Below are positions 1 to 7,454 of a stretch of 37,943 bases of DNA, one piece after another. The DNA lies in contig CACWSG010000010.1 in NCBI GenBank assembly GCA_902763535.1, positions 1 to 37,943 on the forward strand, written 5' to 3'. The notes below the pieces were generated by a model that did no database searches, was not told where the DNA came from, and worked only from the letters and a program-made list of their open reading frames with translations. The DNA comes from an uncultured Pseudomonadota bacterium. GTDB taxonomy: Bacteria > Pseudomonadota > Alphaproteobacteria > RF32 > CAG-239. Numbering within the stretch: the first letter of the stretch is position 1; each line of letters opens with the position of its first letter. A program made the translations under genes and the position numbers.

Positions 1-114
1 AACTTTTTTACCGGTTGACAAGCGGGTTTGAGTGGTGTCCATTTGTCCCTGAATAGCTTTCAAGGAAGCAAGGTTAGAACGCATACTTGCGGTCAAAGTA
101 ATAGATTGAGGCAT
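1..114 (-). CDS. Flagellin, N-terminal fragment (cut by window edge)
   Basis: The first 38 codons read MPQSITLTASMRSNLASLKA and continue with the flagellin D0 pattern (…QTRLSTGKKV). This conserved helix forms the filament core and carries the export signal. The gene runs off the left edge, so length and C-terminus are unknown. The ATG at 114 is preceded by AAGGAGAA at the right distance. flbT lies just upstream on the same strand, which matches its known role in flagellin control in Caulobacter. The leader between the two genes holds a hairpin and a CtrA-like box (separate entries). Which flagellin paralogue this is cannot be told. Confidence 0.9.
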   Translation of the reverse strand, partial: MPQSITLTASMRSNLASLKAIQGQMDTTQTRLSTGKKV

Positions 115-149
115 TTTTCTTTCTCCTTAGTTTTTTACTATATAAAGTT

Positions 150-169
150 GTTTCTGATACTCTAGAAAC
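150..169 (-). promoter_or_regulatory. Flagellin 5' leader hairpin, possible FlbT target
   Basis: GTTTCT (150-155) and AGAAAC (164-169) form a perfect 6-bp stem with an 8-base loop. It sits about 35 bases upstream of the flagellin start. In Caulobacter FlbT acts through the 5' untranslated region of flagellin mRNA. A hairpin in the leader, next to flbT itself, is therefore a sensible candidate target. That link is inference; no motif proves binding. Confidence 0.4.
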
Positions 170-194
170 ATCTGTTGATGTTATAACACAAAAG

Positions 195-209
195 TTAAAT
201 AATTATTAA
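195..209. promoter_or_regulatory. Candidate CtrA box (TTAA-N7-TTAA)
   Basis: TTAA at 195-198 and TTAA at 206-209 are separated by exactly 7 bases, the full consensus for CtrA in alphaproteobacteria. It lies upstream of flagellin and just before the flbT stop codon. CtrA controls flagellar genes in many members of the class. The surroundings are very AT-rich, so a chance match is quite possible. Confidence 0.35.
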
Positions 210-214
210 AATAA

Positions 215-616
215 TTACTTGTCGCTACCGGACAAAGCATCGCCGAAATAAATTTCTTCTTGTTCGACTAATTTGGCAGCGTGTTTGATGGCACCATAAA
301 AATCACCAACAATAACAGCTTCACCAACCGGTGTGACAAAAGGACGTAAGCTGGGAGATGCAGTTTGCAGATCACGCATATATTCCAAAAACAGCTGCTG
401 CAAATCTTTGTTACCGCCGGTCAAGTACATTTGTTGAACAATGAAATAAACGCGCTTGGCCGGAGTGGTTGCTTCTTTTTCACGCAGAATGAATTTTTCG
501 CGCAAAATCGGAACATCTCCGTCAATGTAAAAACGTGTGCGGGCATTTTCATTGGTAATCAATGCATTGCCGACAATAATGCTCTCATGTGGCTTAAGTT
601 CAATTTTTAATGGCAT
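215..616 (-). CDS. flbT: FlbT, post-transcriptional regulator of flagellin
   Basis: 133 aa, the usual size of FlbT. It opens MPLKIELKPHESIIVGNALI and contains the family blocks around 'REKFILREKEATTPAKRVYFI' split over residues 35-60 and 'VQQMYL'. FlbT associates with flagellin mRNA and limits its translation or stability in Caulobacter. The start at 616 is chosen over an upstream in-frame ATG at 652 because AGGAG lies a few bases ahead of it and homologous proteins begin MPLK/MALK. It is the neighbour of flagellin (100 bases upstream of it). Its partner FlaF is not in the window and may lie beyond the left edge. Confidence 0.92.
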   Translation of the reverse strand: MPLKIELKPHESIIVGNALITNENARTRFYIDGDVPILREKFILREKEATTPAKRVYFIVQQMYLTGGNKDLQQLFLEYMRDLQTASPSLRPFVTPVGEAVIVGDFYGAIKHAAKLVEQEEIYFGDALSGSDK

Positions 617-699
617 GGATAAACTCCTGTTATCAAAAAAATAGTTACACAAATTGTTATTTAAATCTAACTTTTTTATAAAATTTTAGCAAATATTAT

Positions 700-728
700 T
701 TGCATATTGTGCATAAACATATTATAAG
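700..728 (+). promoter_or_regulatory. Sigma-70-type promoter for uup
   Basis: TTGCAT (700-705), a 17-base spacer and TATAAG (723-728). A start site near 735 would leave about 30 bases of leader before the ATG at 767. The same two hexamers with the same spacing occur ahead of tRNA-Asp. Confidence 0.6.
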
Positions 729-766
729 CACCAAGTAAATGAAACACAAGAATTAAGAGGGTGGCA

Positions 767-2569
767 ATGGCGGAAGCACCGATTTTTGCATTTAAGAATA
801 TTTCTATTGCTTTTGGTGAAAAGCGATTGTTTTCCGGTATTGAAGCCAATGTCAACAAAGGTGACAGAATATCTCTTATCGGGCGTAACGGATCAGGAAA
901 ATCAACTTTACTGAAAATTATTGCCGGAGTGATTGAACCTGATGAGGGGGAAATTTTTATACAGCCGGGGATAAAAGTGGCTTATATGCCGCAAGAGCCC
1001 GATTTGGGACGGTTTAACACTTTGAAAGAGGCGATTGTTTCGGTATTGCCGAAATCCGATCAGGATAATGGTTATATGGCGGATATTTGGCTGGATAAGT
1101 TCAAAATTGACGGGGCCATAAATCCTAAACAGGCTTCCGGTGGAGAATGCAGAAAGACAGCTTTAGCTCAGGCTTTGGTGTCAGAGCCCGATATTTTGCT
1201 TTTGGATGAGCCGACCAACCATTTGGATATTAAAACCATCGAAACTTTGGAAGAAATCATAAATGATTTTAAAGGCGCTTTAATTGTTATATCGCATGAT
1301 CGAATGTTTCTAAGCCATGTCTCAAAGCAGATGTTTTGGTTGGATCGCGGCAATATTCATACGACCAAAAGAGGTTTTGGTGAATTTGAGGCTTGGCAGG
1401 AAGAAATTATTACTCAAGAGATTAATGAGCAAAATCGTTTGGCTAAAAAAATATCTGAAGAAACCGAGTGGTTGCACAAAGGGGTTACCGCTCGCCGCAG
1501 ACGCAATATGGGACGCTTGCGAAAGCTGATTGAACTTAGAAAAGAACGAAGAGAACAGATTAAGCAAATCGGCAGTGTTAACCTGAATATCGAAGAGGGT
1601 GATTTTCGTTCTAAACTGGTAATTGAAGCCAAACATATTTGCAAAAGTTTCGGCAATCGTGAAATTGTCAAAGATTTTTCAACACGCATTATTCGCGGCA
1701 ATAAAATCGGCGTTGTCGGTCCCAACGGTGCCGGCAAAACAACTTTGATAAAGCTGTTGACCAAAAGATTGGAACCGGATTCCGGTTTTGTGCGTATCGG
1801 CAAAAATTTGGAAGAAGCTTATTTTGATCAAAATCGTATTACGCTCGATCCTAAAAAAACATTATGGCAGACCTTGTGTGATAAGGGCGATCACATAATG
1901 GTGCAGGGACACTGGCGGCATGTGGTAGCTTATTTGAAAGATTTTTTGTTTAAGCCTTCGCAGGCAAATTGTCCGGTAGCAGCCTTGTCGGGTGGTGAAA
2001 AAAATCGTTTGATGCTGGCTAAAACTTTGGCGATGCCTTCAAACTTTTTGGTGTTGGACGAGCCTACTAATGATTTGGATATGGATACACTTGATTTGTT
2101 GCAGGAGGTTTTGGATGAGTATGGCGGAACAATCTTGATTGTCAGCCATGATCGCGATTTTTTGGATCGGGTAGTAAGCTCGGTTATTTATATGAAAGGC
2201 GATGGTTCGATTTTTGAAAATGCCGGAAGTTACAGCGATTTGTTGGCCAAAATTGAACAAGATTCATCGCCTAAGGCTCAGACGAAAAGTTCCCCTAAAG
2301 ATACAGTGGTTGAAACTAAGCTCAAAAAAATGCAAAAACTAAGCTATAACCAAGAACGGCTATTAAAAGTTTTGCCTGAAGAAATTAAAGAGTTGGAAAA
2401 AGAAATCGCCAATCTGGTTGCAGAATTATCCAATCCTGATTTGTATCAAAACAATCCGCAAAGATTTGATGAGGCGTCTTCAGCATTGGCTGCAAAACAA
2501 CAAGAAAAAAGTGCCAAAGAAGAGCAGTGGCTGGAAATCGAAATACTAAAAGAACAATTCTCGGCTTAA
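767..2569 (+). CDS. uup: ABC-F ATPase, Uup family
   Basis: 600 aa with two ABC domains and no membrane segments. Domain 1 has Walker A GRNGSGKST (about 39-47), signature SGGE (about 130) and Walker B LLLDEPTNHLD. Domain 2 has GPNGAGKTT (about 320), LSGGEKNR and LVLDEPTNDLD. The linker between them is charged and helical. A C-terminal coiled coil (about 520-595, rich in K/E) is typical of Uup, which binds DNA or ribosome-related RNA structures. ABC-F proteins act on the ribosomal E site. A GTG at 761 is in frame, but AAGAGG is well placed only for ATG 767. Its stop codon overlaps the stop of the convergent ATPase gene by 4 bases. Confidence 0.9.
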   Translation: MAEAPIFAFKNISIAFGEKRLFSGIEANVNKGDRISLIGRNGSGKSTLLKIIAGVIEPDEGEIFIQPGIKVAYMPQEPDLGRFNTLKEAIVSVLPKSDQDNGYMADIWLDKFKIDGAINPKQASGGECRKTALAQALVSEPDILLLDEPTNHLDIKTIETLEEIINDFKGALIVISHDRMFLSHVSKQMFWLDRGNIHTTKRGFGEFEAWQEEIITQEINEQNRLAKKISEETEWLHKGVTARRRRNMGRLRKLIELRKERREQIKQIGSVNLNIEEGDFRSKLVIEAKHICKSFGNREIVKDFSTRIIRGNKIGVVGPNGAGKTTLIKLLTKRLEPDSGFVRIGKNLEEAYFDQNRITLDPKKTLWQTLCDKGDHIMVQGHWRHVVAYLKDFLFKPSQANCPVAALSGGEKNRLMLAKTLAMPSNFLVLDEPTNDLDMDTLDLLQEVLDEYGGTILIVSHDRDFLDRVVSSVIYMKGDGSIFENAGSYSDLLAKIEQDSSPKAQTKSSPKDTVVETKLKKMQKLSYNQERLLKVLPEEIKELEKEIANLVAELSNPDLYQNNPQRFDEASSALAAKQQEKSAKEEQWLEIEILKEQFSA

Positions 2570-3534
2570 TCAATATCCGGAAATAAGTCTTGATTGCGAG
2601 CCATGCGGATCATTTGCTGCTCAATGGTGGTTGCTAAATTGAGGTTTCCGGTTTTGATAATGCCGCGAACTTGGTCGCCCTTGGAGGTGTTGGGATTGGC
2701 CATCAGGAATTGTACGGATGGTTTTTTAACCCCCTTACCAATCAATGTTTGGTGAATAACACTCAACAATCCTCGCGACAGCATATCATAAGCCAGTTCT
2801 TCACTCATATCACTGGCAGATGCATATTTTACCAAAGAATTGAGAGCATCGGTAACATTGTTGGCGTGAATGGTTGAAAAGACCAAGTGTCCCGAAACCG
2901 AAGCGCGCAAAAGTTCGTCAGCGGCATCAGGAGTACGAATTTCGCCCACCATGATATAGCGCGGAGCTGAACGCAAAGCTGATTTTAGGGAAGCGCCCCA
3001 GTCGTTGTTTTGCGGCATGGTCTGACGACAGATTCCAAGACCGCCATTGCGAGCGTGATAAATTCCGCTTAACGGTTGCTCGGCAGGGTTTTCAATGGTG
3101 TAGGCAAAACCGCCTTCTTCCATCAGATATTCCTTTAGCAACGACGATATAAATGTTGTTTTACCGGAACCGGTGGAGCCGGCACACAAAATAAGTCCGG
3201 AAGAACGACGCAAAGAAAGCATATAGCTGACCAGTTCTTGCGGATAACCCAACGCTTTGATGGGAGGAACAACCTCCGGCATACGACGCAGGCAATATAA
3301 AACTCCTTGCGAGGTTACAGATCTTTCGGCACGAAAGTTTACACCTTCGTAGGTTACCGGATAACTCGGATCGCGGCCATCATATTCTTGTTTGATGACT
3401 GAATAAAATTTTTCAAAATCATCAGGATTGAATTCAATCAAAGCATTGTGAGTTCTGGCATCGGGAATGTATGCTTTCATATCTTCTTCAGTAATGTATA
3501 TATCGGAAAATTTGGTGTCTTTGATTGTGGTCAT
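2566..3534 (-). CDS. PilT/DotB-type secretion ATPase
   Basis: 322 aa hexameric ATPase of the GspE/PilT/VirB11 superfamily. Visible motifs: Walker A GSTGSGKTT (about 119-127), Asp box YTIENPAEQP (about 145-154, N in place of the usual D), Walker B RYIMVGEIR (191-199) and His box GHLVFSTIHANN (about 215-226). These power type IV pilus retraction, type IVB secretion (DotB) or related conjugation machines. No pilin, PilB/PilC or Dot/Icm gene is in the window, so the machine it serves is unknown. Translation is coupled to the upstream gene by an ATGA overlap (3531-3534). The short N-terminal domain and size resemble DotB/TraJ as much as PilT. Confidence 0.85.
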   Translation of the reverse strand: MTTIKDTKFSDIYITEEDMKAYIPDARTHNALIEFNPDDFEKFYSVIKQEYDGRDPSYPVTYEGVNFRAERSVTSQGVLYCLRRMPEVVPPIKALGYPQELVSYMLSLRRSSGLILCAGSTGSGKTTFISSLLKEYLMEEGGFAYTIENPAEQPLSGIYHARNGGLGICRQTMPQNNDWGASLKSALRSAPRYIMVGEIRTPDAADELLRASVSGHLVFSTIHANNVTDALNSLVKYASASDMSEELAYDMLSRGLLSVIHQTLIGKGVKKPSVQFLMANPNTSKGDQVRGIIKTGNLNLATTIEQQMIRMARNQDLFPDID

Positions 3535-4064
3535 TGTAGTACTCCTTGTTGTATGACTGGAGGAATGATGTTGATGATATTTTGAAAATTTTTGTTTATC
3601 AAATCGTATTCAGGACCTTTATAAGTGCATTTTGCCAATAGTTTCTCTTGTTCACTAATAACTTCATGCAAGTTTATATTGGAAGATTGCGCCATTTTCA
3701 GATTATCTTGATGATTTTTTTTCAGAGCTACGCAACGCAAAAGCATCACCAGACGGTATTGACAGTAGAAAAAGCGCTCATCATTCCAATGGTTAATCTT
3801 TAGCCATCGTTTGAAAAACCAAGAAGTATGACCTTCCGGATCAAGCAAGGTTTGATCCATAAATTTGCGGATAGGACTTTTTTCAACCTTGGCCCAAAGC
3901 AACACAAAGTCATTGAGTTCTTGGGCATCAAATTGGTGGTCTTTTGATGGCGGGTTGAGATAACGATCATTCACACCGATATGGTTAATCGGAGTAGTAA
4001 ACAAAAATCCGAAAAACAGAAAAAATAAAATCAATAAGATTAAATTTTTAATTATTCTTTTCAT
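3531..4064 (-). CDS. Unknown protein with N-terminal membrane anchor
   Basis: 177 aa, no family recognised. Residues 7-27 form one strongly hydrophobic segment (ILLILFFLFFGFLF) after a basic start MKRIIKN. This suggests an inner-membrane anchor or uncleaved signal with the rest outside. The remainder is helical, rich in aromatic and basic residues, with three cysteines. It starts directly after the stop of the HAD gene (TAA then ATG, 4065/4064) and ends in an ATGA overlap with the secretion ATPase. That arrangement implies the three products are made together. A role as a small component of the ATPase's membrane machine is inferred from context only. Confidence 0.75.
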   Translation of the reverse strand: MKRIIKNLILLILFFLFFGFLFTTPINHIGVNDRYLNPPSKDHQFDAQELNDFVLLWAKVEKSPIRKFMDQTLLDPEGHTSWFFKRWLKINHWNDERFFYCQYRLVMLLRCVALKKNHQDNLKMAQSSNINLHEVISEQEKLLAKCTYKGPEYDLINKNFQNIINIIPPVIQQGVLQ

Positions 4065-4925
4065 TTACCATCGTACCTCTGAAATTACTCCTTCGGGTTC
4101 AACATCAAAACTATTGGCCAATTCACGAGTCTTCGCAACATCAGGAATATATCCTTCACCCAAATAGTTAATATGACGACCTTTGGATATTAAAATAGAG
4201 GGAATTTTAGCTAAAGAGGCCATTTTGATGTCGGTTGAGATGTTGTCTCCGATAATTACAATTTTGCCCAAATCAGCAATTCCTTCCAAGGCATAGTTAA
4301 GGATGCCGAGGTCAGGTTTTCCCATGGTGATGACGCGACCGCCTAAAACAGCATAAGCCTCGGCAACAGCTCCGGGGGCTATGACAGGTTTACCATTCTC
4401 AAAACAAGAAGTATCATTGCCGGCACAAACAAAGGGTAGCCCATAACTGACAGCCTGTTCCAAATCAGCGCGATAGTTATCAATTGTATCAGTAGGGTTT
4501 TGGGTTTGAGCCATGAATAGAAAATGAGCTTTTTCTAGGGATGCGACTCTTTGTAGTGGTAATCCGCTCATAATTCCGCTGTACGGAACAGCTCCGATTT
4601 GGTAGTACAATTTTCCCAAAGCGTGGTAATTACCTGACGGAAATTTAAGGCGATAGTGCAAAATTTCACCGGCAGTAACTATATTGCTGAATATAGCCGG
4701 AGAAATTCCGGCAGTTGATAATTGTTCGACAATTTCTAAAGTGCGCAGATTCGAATTGCTTATGATAACGATTTTTTTTCGCATGGCAGCAAGATTCTTC
4801 AGACATTCAGCCGCCGAAGGAATTATACCGTTACCATAAGAAATTACACCGTTATAGCCGAAAATAAAAGTATCAAAGCTGTCGGCAATCTTTGCAAAGT
4901 TAACTATGGGCTTTATCATTTTCAT
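4065..4925 (-). CDS. HAD class IIA phosphatase-like protein lacking the nucleophile Asp
   Basis: 286 aa, of the TIGR01459-like HAD-IIA group (NagD relatives). Motif II is IISNSN (54-59), a conserved Lys is in GKPD (about 202-205) and motif IV is GDNISTD (226-232). Motif I, normally xxDVWGV or DxDG, reads IFGYNGV (21-27). Gly23 therefore replaces the catalytic Asp; the codon GGC is one base from GAC. On family knowledge the protein should not form the phospho-aspartate intermediate, so it is probably a non-catalytic binder or has a different role. It is first in a three-gene minus-strand unit with a membrane-anchored protein and a secretion ATPase. No clear ribosome site precedes ATG 4925. Confidence 0.8.
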   Translation of the reverse strand: MKMIKPIVNFAKIADSFDTFIFGYNGVISYGNGIIPSAAECLKNLAAMRKKIVIISNSNLRTLEIVEQLSTAGISPAIFSNIVTAGEILHYRLKFPSGNYHALGKLYYQIGAVPYSGIMSGLPLQRVASLEKAHFLFMAQTQNPTDTIDNYRADLEQAVSYGLPFVCAGNDTSCFENGKPVIAPGAVAEAYAVLGGRVITMGKPDLGILNYALEGIADLGKIVIIGDNISTDIKMASLAKIPSILISKGRHINYLGEGYIPDVAKTRELANSFDVEPEGVISEVRW

Positions 4926-5006
4926 AGCAAAAATCCAAACTTATAACAAATTTTTTTGTCATACTAACACAATGAGTTTTAAGAATAAATTAAAAAAATA
5001 TTTTTT

Positions 5007-5735
5007 TTAATCTGACGGAGATATAAAATTTTGAAGATTTTGCTGAATTTGGCTGGATAGACTTAAAATATCAATTTCTTTGATTTGAGAAATTTGTTTT
5101 ATGAAATCGGGTATAAGGGTATAGTCACTCTGAAAAGGACCATCGCTTTCAACCAACAGACGATTAGAAGGTATAGCCTTTATCAGATCATGAAATTTGG
5201 GGTTGCGCAAAAGCAAAGGATTGACAGAAATGTACCCGCCATGATGCAAAATTTGCCTGAGAAATGAGAGTGAACCGGAAAAAGAATGTAATAAAAATTT
5301 AGGCGGTAAGTGTTTAAATATTGAAGCAAAGACATCTTCAGCGTGGACAAGGTGGATATTGAGCGGTCGGTTAAATTCTTTAGCCAAAGCAATATGGGTT
5401 TGAAAAACGTTTTTTTGTTGAGCAATATCAGCACCCTTAAGGCGATCAAAACCGCATTCTCCCAAGATTCCCTGAGGATATAATTGCAAAAAATGGCGGA
5501 TAAGTTCAGGCCAATCAGTAGGAGCTTCATTGATATACCACGGATGAATGCCAAACGCGGGAATAATCAACTCGGAATCCAGCTGTACCAAATTTGCCAC
5601 AGAAGAAAAATCCTCGCTTTTGGCTGAGACGCATATAACCCTAGAATAAGAATGTTTGCGCAAATCAGCAATAATTTGCTGCGCATTTTTTGTTTTATAG
5701 TCTTGCAAATGAATATGAGAATCTGTAAATTGCAT
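5007..5735 (-). CDS. TatD-family metal-dependent hydrolase
   Basis: 242 aa TIM-barrel hydrolase (TatD/YcfH type). Metal ligands are all present: H7 and H9 in SHIH, E93 in GECGFD, H128 in NIHLVH, H150 in LLHSFSG and D198 in VESDGP. Such enzymes are 3'-5' DNA/RNA exonucleases or D-aminoacyl-tRNA deacylase-like hydrolases; the exact substrate cannot be read from sequence. It is divergent from alr with only 39 bases between the start codons. In many bacteria tatD follows metG; here metG is 23 kb away. Confidence 0.85.
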   Translation of the reverse strand: MQFTDSHIHLQDYKTKNAQQIIADLRKHSYSRVICVSAKSEDFSSVANLVQLDSELIIPAFGIHPWYINEAPTDWPELIRHFLQLYPQGILGECGFDRLKGADIAQQKNVFQTHIALAKEFNRPLNIHLVHAEDVFASIFKHLPPKFLLHSFSGSLSFLRQILHHGGYISVNPLLLRNPKFHDLIKAIPSNRLLVESDGPFQSDYTLIPDFIKQISQIKEIDILSLSSQIQQNLQNFISPSD

Positions 5736-5774
5736 GGTATCAATATAAAGTTAATTTTTTTTATATAGTAGGCA

Positions 5775-6869
5775 ATGATGAGTATTTTTACAAGAGCAAT
5801 TTTAGAAATTAATTTAAGCAATTTGTTAGATAACTATAATGTATTAAAAGATATTGCCAAGGGAGCTGTTCCGGCGGCAGTTATAAAAGATGATGCTTAT
5901 GGGCTGGGGGCTGAGGTAGTAGTTGATCTGCTGTATAATCGTGCCGGCGCCAGACATTTTTTTGCAGCTCACGCCATAGAAGCTTTGCCGATTGCCCAAA
6001 AATACAAAGATGCTAAAATTTTTGTGTTGCAGGGCATCGGAGAGGATTCGGCAGAGATATTTCAAAATAATCCTCAACTTGTTCCGGTAATTGGTTCTTG
6101 GGATATGTTGCAATATTGGAAAGGACTTCGCAGAAAAGGGCGTAAGGCGGCCATTCAAGTGGAAACCGGTTTGAATCGTTTGGGATTTAGAACAAGTGAA
6201 CTTGATAAATTGAGCGGTGATGACAGAGATGAATTTGAATTGGTTATGTCGCACTTGGCCTGCGGTGATGAAAAAGACCATTTTATGAATGAACATCAAC
6301 TGAAGAATTTTGAGGATATCAAGAGAAAGTATTTTCCTGAGCTTCCGGCTTCATTAGCGGCTTCGGACGGTGTCTTTTTGGGACAGAGTTTTCAGCAAAA
6401 TATGGTGCGTTTGGGAGCTGCTATGTATGGCATTAATACCGCTCCGTATCGTCCCAATCAGATGAAAAATGTGGTAACGGTAAAAGCTCCGGTTTTGCAA
6501 ATATCTGATTTGGCTAAGGGCGAATTTGTCGGCTATTCGGCAACCTATCGTGCAGCCGGAAAACGCAAAATAGCAATCGTGTCAATCGGTTATGGTGATG
6601 GAGTTCCGCGCAGTTTGTCTAATGTCGGGAAAGTGTTTTTTAAGACCGACAAGGGCGTGGAAGAAGCTCGTATCATAGGGCGTGTGTCAATGGATAATAT
6701 TATTTGCGATGTTACCAATGTAAGCCGGATTGCTCTCGGAGATTGGGCAATATTAGCCGGCGACTTTTATACATTGGATGATATGGCGCGTGATGCCGGA
6801 ACCATATCTTATGAGATTATGTCGCGTTTGGGCAAAAATCGAAGGTTTGAGCGCAAATATATAGGATAA
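5775..6869 (+). CDS. alr: Alanine racemase
   Basis: 364 aa PLP enzyme that makes D-alanine for peptidoglycan. The PLP lysine is K38 in AAVIKDDAYGLG, where the family usually has KA(N/D)AYGHG. The second catalytic residue, Tyr, is at about 254 in VGYSATYRA. The C-terminal domain keeps IGYGDGVPR and GRVSMDNIICDV. Two ATGs are adjacent (5775 and 5778), and either may be used. A hairpin terminator starts 9 bases after the stop. It sits next to tRNA-Asp and one gene from a peptidoglycan peptidase. Confidence 0.93.
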   Translation: MMSIFTRAILEINLSNLLDNYNVLKDIAKGAVPAAVIKDDAYGLGAEVVVDLLYNRAGARHFFAAHAIEALPIAQKYKDAKIFVLQGIGEDSAEIFQNNPQLVPVIGSWDMLQYWKGLRRKGRKAAIQVETGLNRLGFRTSELDKLSGDDRDEFELVMSHLACGDEKDHFMNEHQLKNFEDIKRKYFPELPASLAASDGVFLGQSFQQNMVRLGAAMYGINTAPYRPNQMKNVVTVKAPVLQISDLAKGEFVGYSATYRAAGKRKIAIVSIGYGDGVPRSLSNVGKVFFKTDKGVEEARIIGRVSMDNIICDVTNVSRIALGDWAILAGDFYTLDDMARDAGTISYEIMSRLGKNRRFERKYIG

Positions 6870-6878
6870 CATGATAAC

Positions 6879-6907
6879 AAAAAGCCGTCACAAGGACGAC
6901 TTTTTTT
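6879..6907 (+). terminator. Terminator after alr (copy 1 of a duplicated hairpin)
   Basis: AAAAAG-C-CGTC / GACG-A-CTTTTT with loop ACAAG, then a T run. It lies 9 bases after the alr stop. The same sequence recurs at 7163-7201, including the following GTATTGGCG that forms the end of tRNA-Asp. The single mismatch is a C/A on this strand and a G/U wobble on the other. Confidence 0.7.
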
Positions 6908-6913
6908 GTATTG

Positions 6914-7162
6914 GCGCACCAAACGTGGTGTCGCGAAGGAGTAACTTTGGCTCGGTCTTACTCGTAAGCATTGCGATATAGCGCAATGCTAACTCGTTTC
7001 GGTCACTTGTTTTGTAGGGTTTGCTTTGCGGCGATAAATCTTGCTTGCAAACCTGACAAAACGGCGTCATCGGCGTGAAAAACAACATTTTGAGGTTGTT
7101 TTTCACTTGATGCTCGCGACATACGGTCGCTCGTTCGAGCCGACATTCTTGGCAAAATACAA
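6914..7162. repeat. Hairpin-dense element between two copies of the tRNA-Asp terminator
   Basis: About 250 bases with no convincing gene, but almost wholly made of inverted repeats. These are GCGCACCA/TGGTG-T-CGC (6914-6934), GAGTAA/TTACTC (6939-6963), AGCATTGCG/CGCAATGCT (6967-6990), GTTTTGT…ACAAAAC with an inner AGGGTTTGC/GCAAACCT (7009-7062), a perfect 12-bp stem GTGAAAAACAAC (7075-7106), and GCGAC/GTCGC (7116-7130). It is flanked by direct copies of terminator plus tRNA 3' end (6879-6916 and 7163-7201). It could be a structured RNA or a miniature element inserted at a tRNA end. A 95-codon minus-strand reading frame spans it but looks like no protein. Confidence 0.55.
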
Positions 7163-7193
7163 AAAAAGCCGTCACAAGGACGACTTTTTTTTG
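7163..7193 (-). terminator. Terminator of tRNA-Asp
   Basis: Second copy of the AAAAAG(T/C)CGTC hairpin, read on the minus strand directly after the tRNA 3' end. On this strand the stem is fully paired with one G/U and is followed by a T run. Flanking AATAC/GTATT extends the stem, so it may stop transcription from both sides. Confidence 0.7.
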
Positions 7194-7196
7194 TAT

Positions 7197-7273
7197 TGGC
7201 GGGAGTGACGAGGCTCGAACTCGCGACCTTCTGCGTGACAGGCAGACGCTCTAACCAGCTGAGCTACACCCCC
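7197..7273 (-). tRNA. tRNA-Asp (GTC)
   Basis: 77 bases with encoded CCA. Acceptor stem GGGGGTG/CACTCCC (one G/U), D arm GCTC/GAGC, anticodon stem TCTGC/GCAGA around loop CTGTCAC with anticodon GTC, T arm GCGAG-TTCGAGC-CTCGT, discriminator G. A clear promoter and terminator flank it. It is a single tRNA gene, not part of a cluster here. Confidence 0.97.
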
Positions 7274-7285
7274 AAGACGAGTATC

Positions 7286-7314
7286 CTTATAAACATATAA
7301 AAAAATAAATGCAA
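7286..7314 (-). promoter_or_regulatory. Promoter of tRNA-Asp
   Basis: On the minus strand TTGCAT (7314-7309), a 17-base spacer and TATAAG (7291-7286). The -10 box ends 12 bases before the tRNA 5' end, the expected distance for a stable RNA start. Both hexamers match those ahead of uup exactly. Confidence 0.65.
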
Positions 7315-7454
7315 GCATTTTTTTATGGTTTTCATATTTTATTCACTTTTTAGTGTTACAATACAGATAGTTGTACACATAAAACCGTTTGCTACTTTAT
7401 TTATCAAATGTTTGTTGATAAAGTGTTGCGGTATTGAGTTAAAGGGTTGAACTG

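Noticed and set aside
5736..5774. Shared operator between tatD and alr
   Set aside because: Only 39 AT-rich bases without a convincing dyad.
6888..7175. 95-codon minus-strand frame over the hairpin element
   Set aside because: It spans two terminators and a chain of inverted repeats, has no ribosome site and no protein-like pattern.
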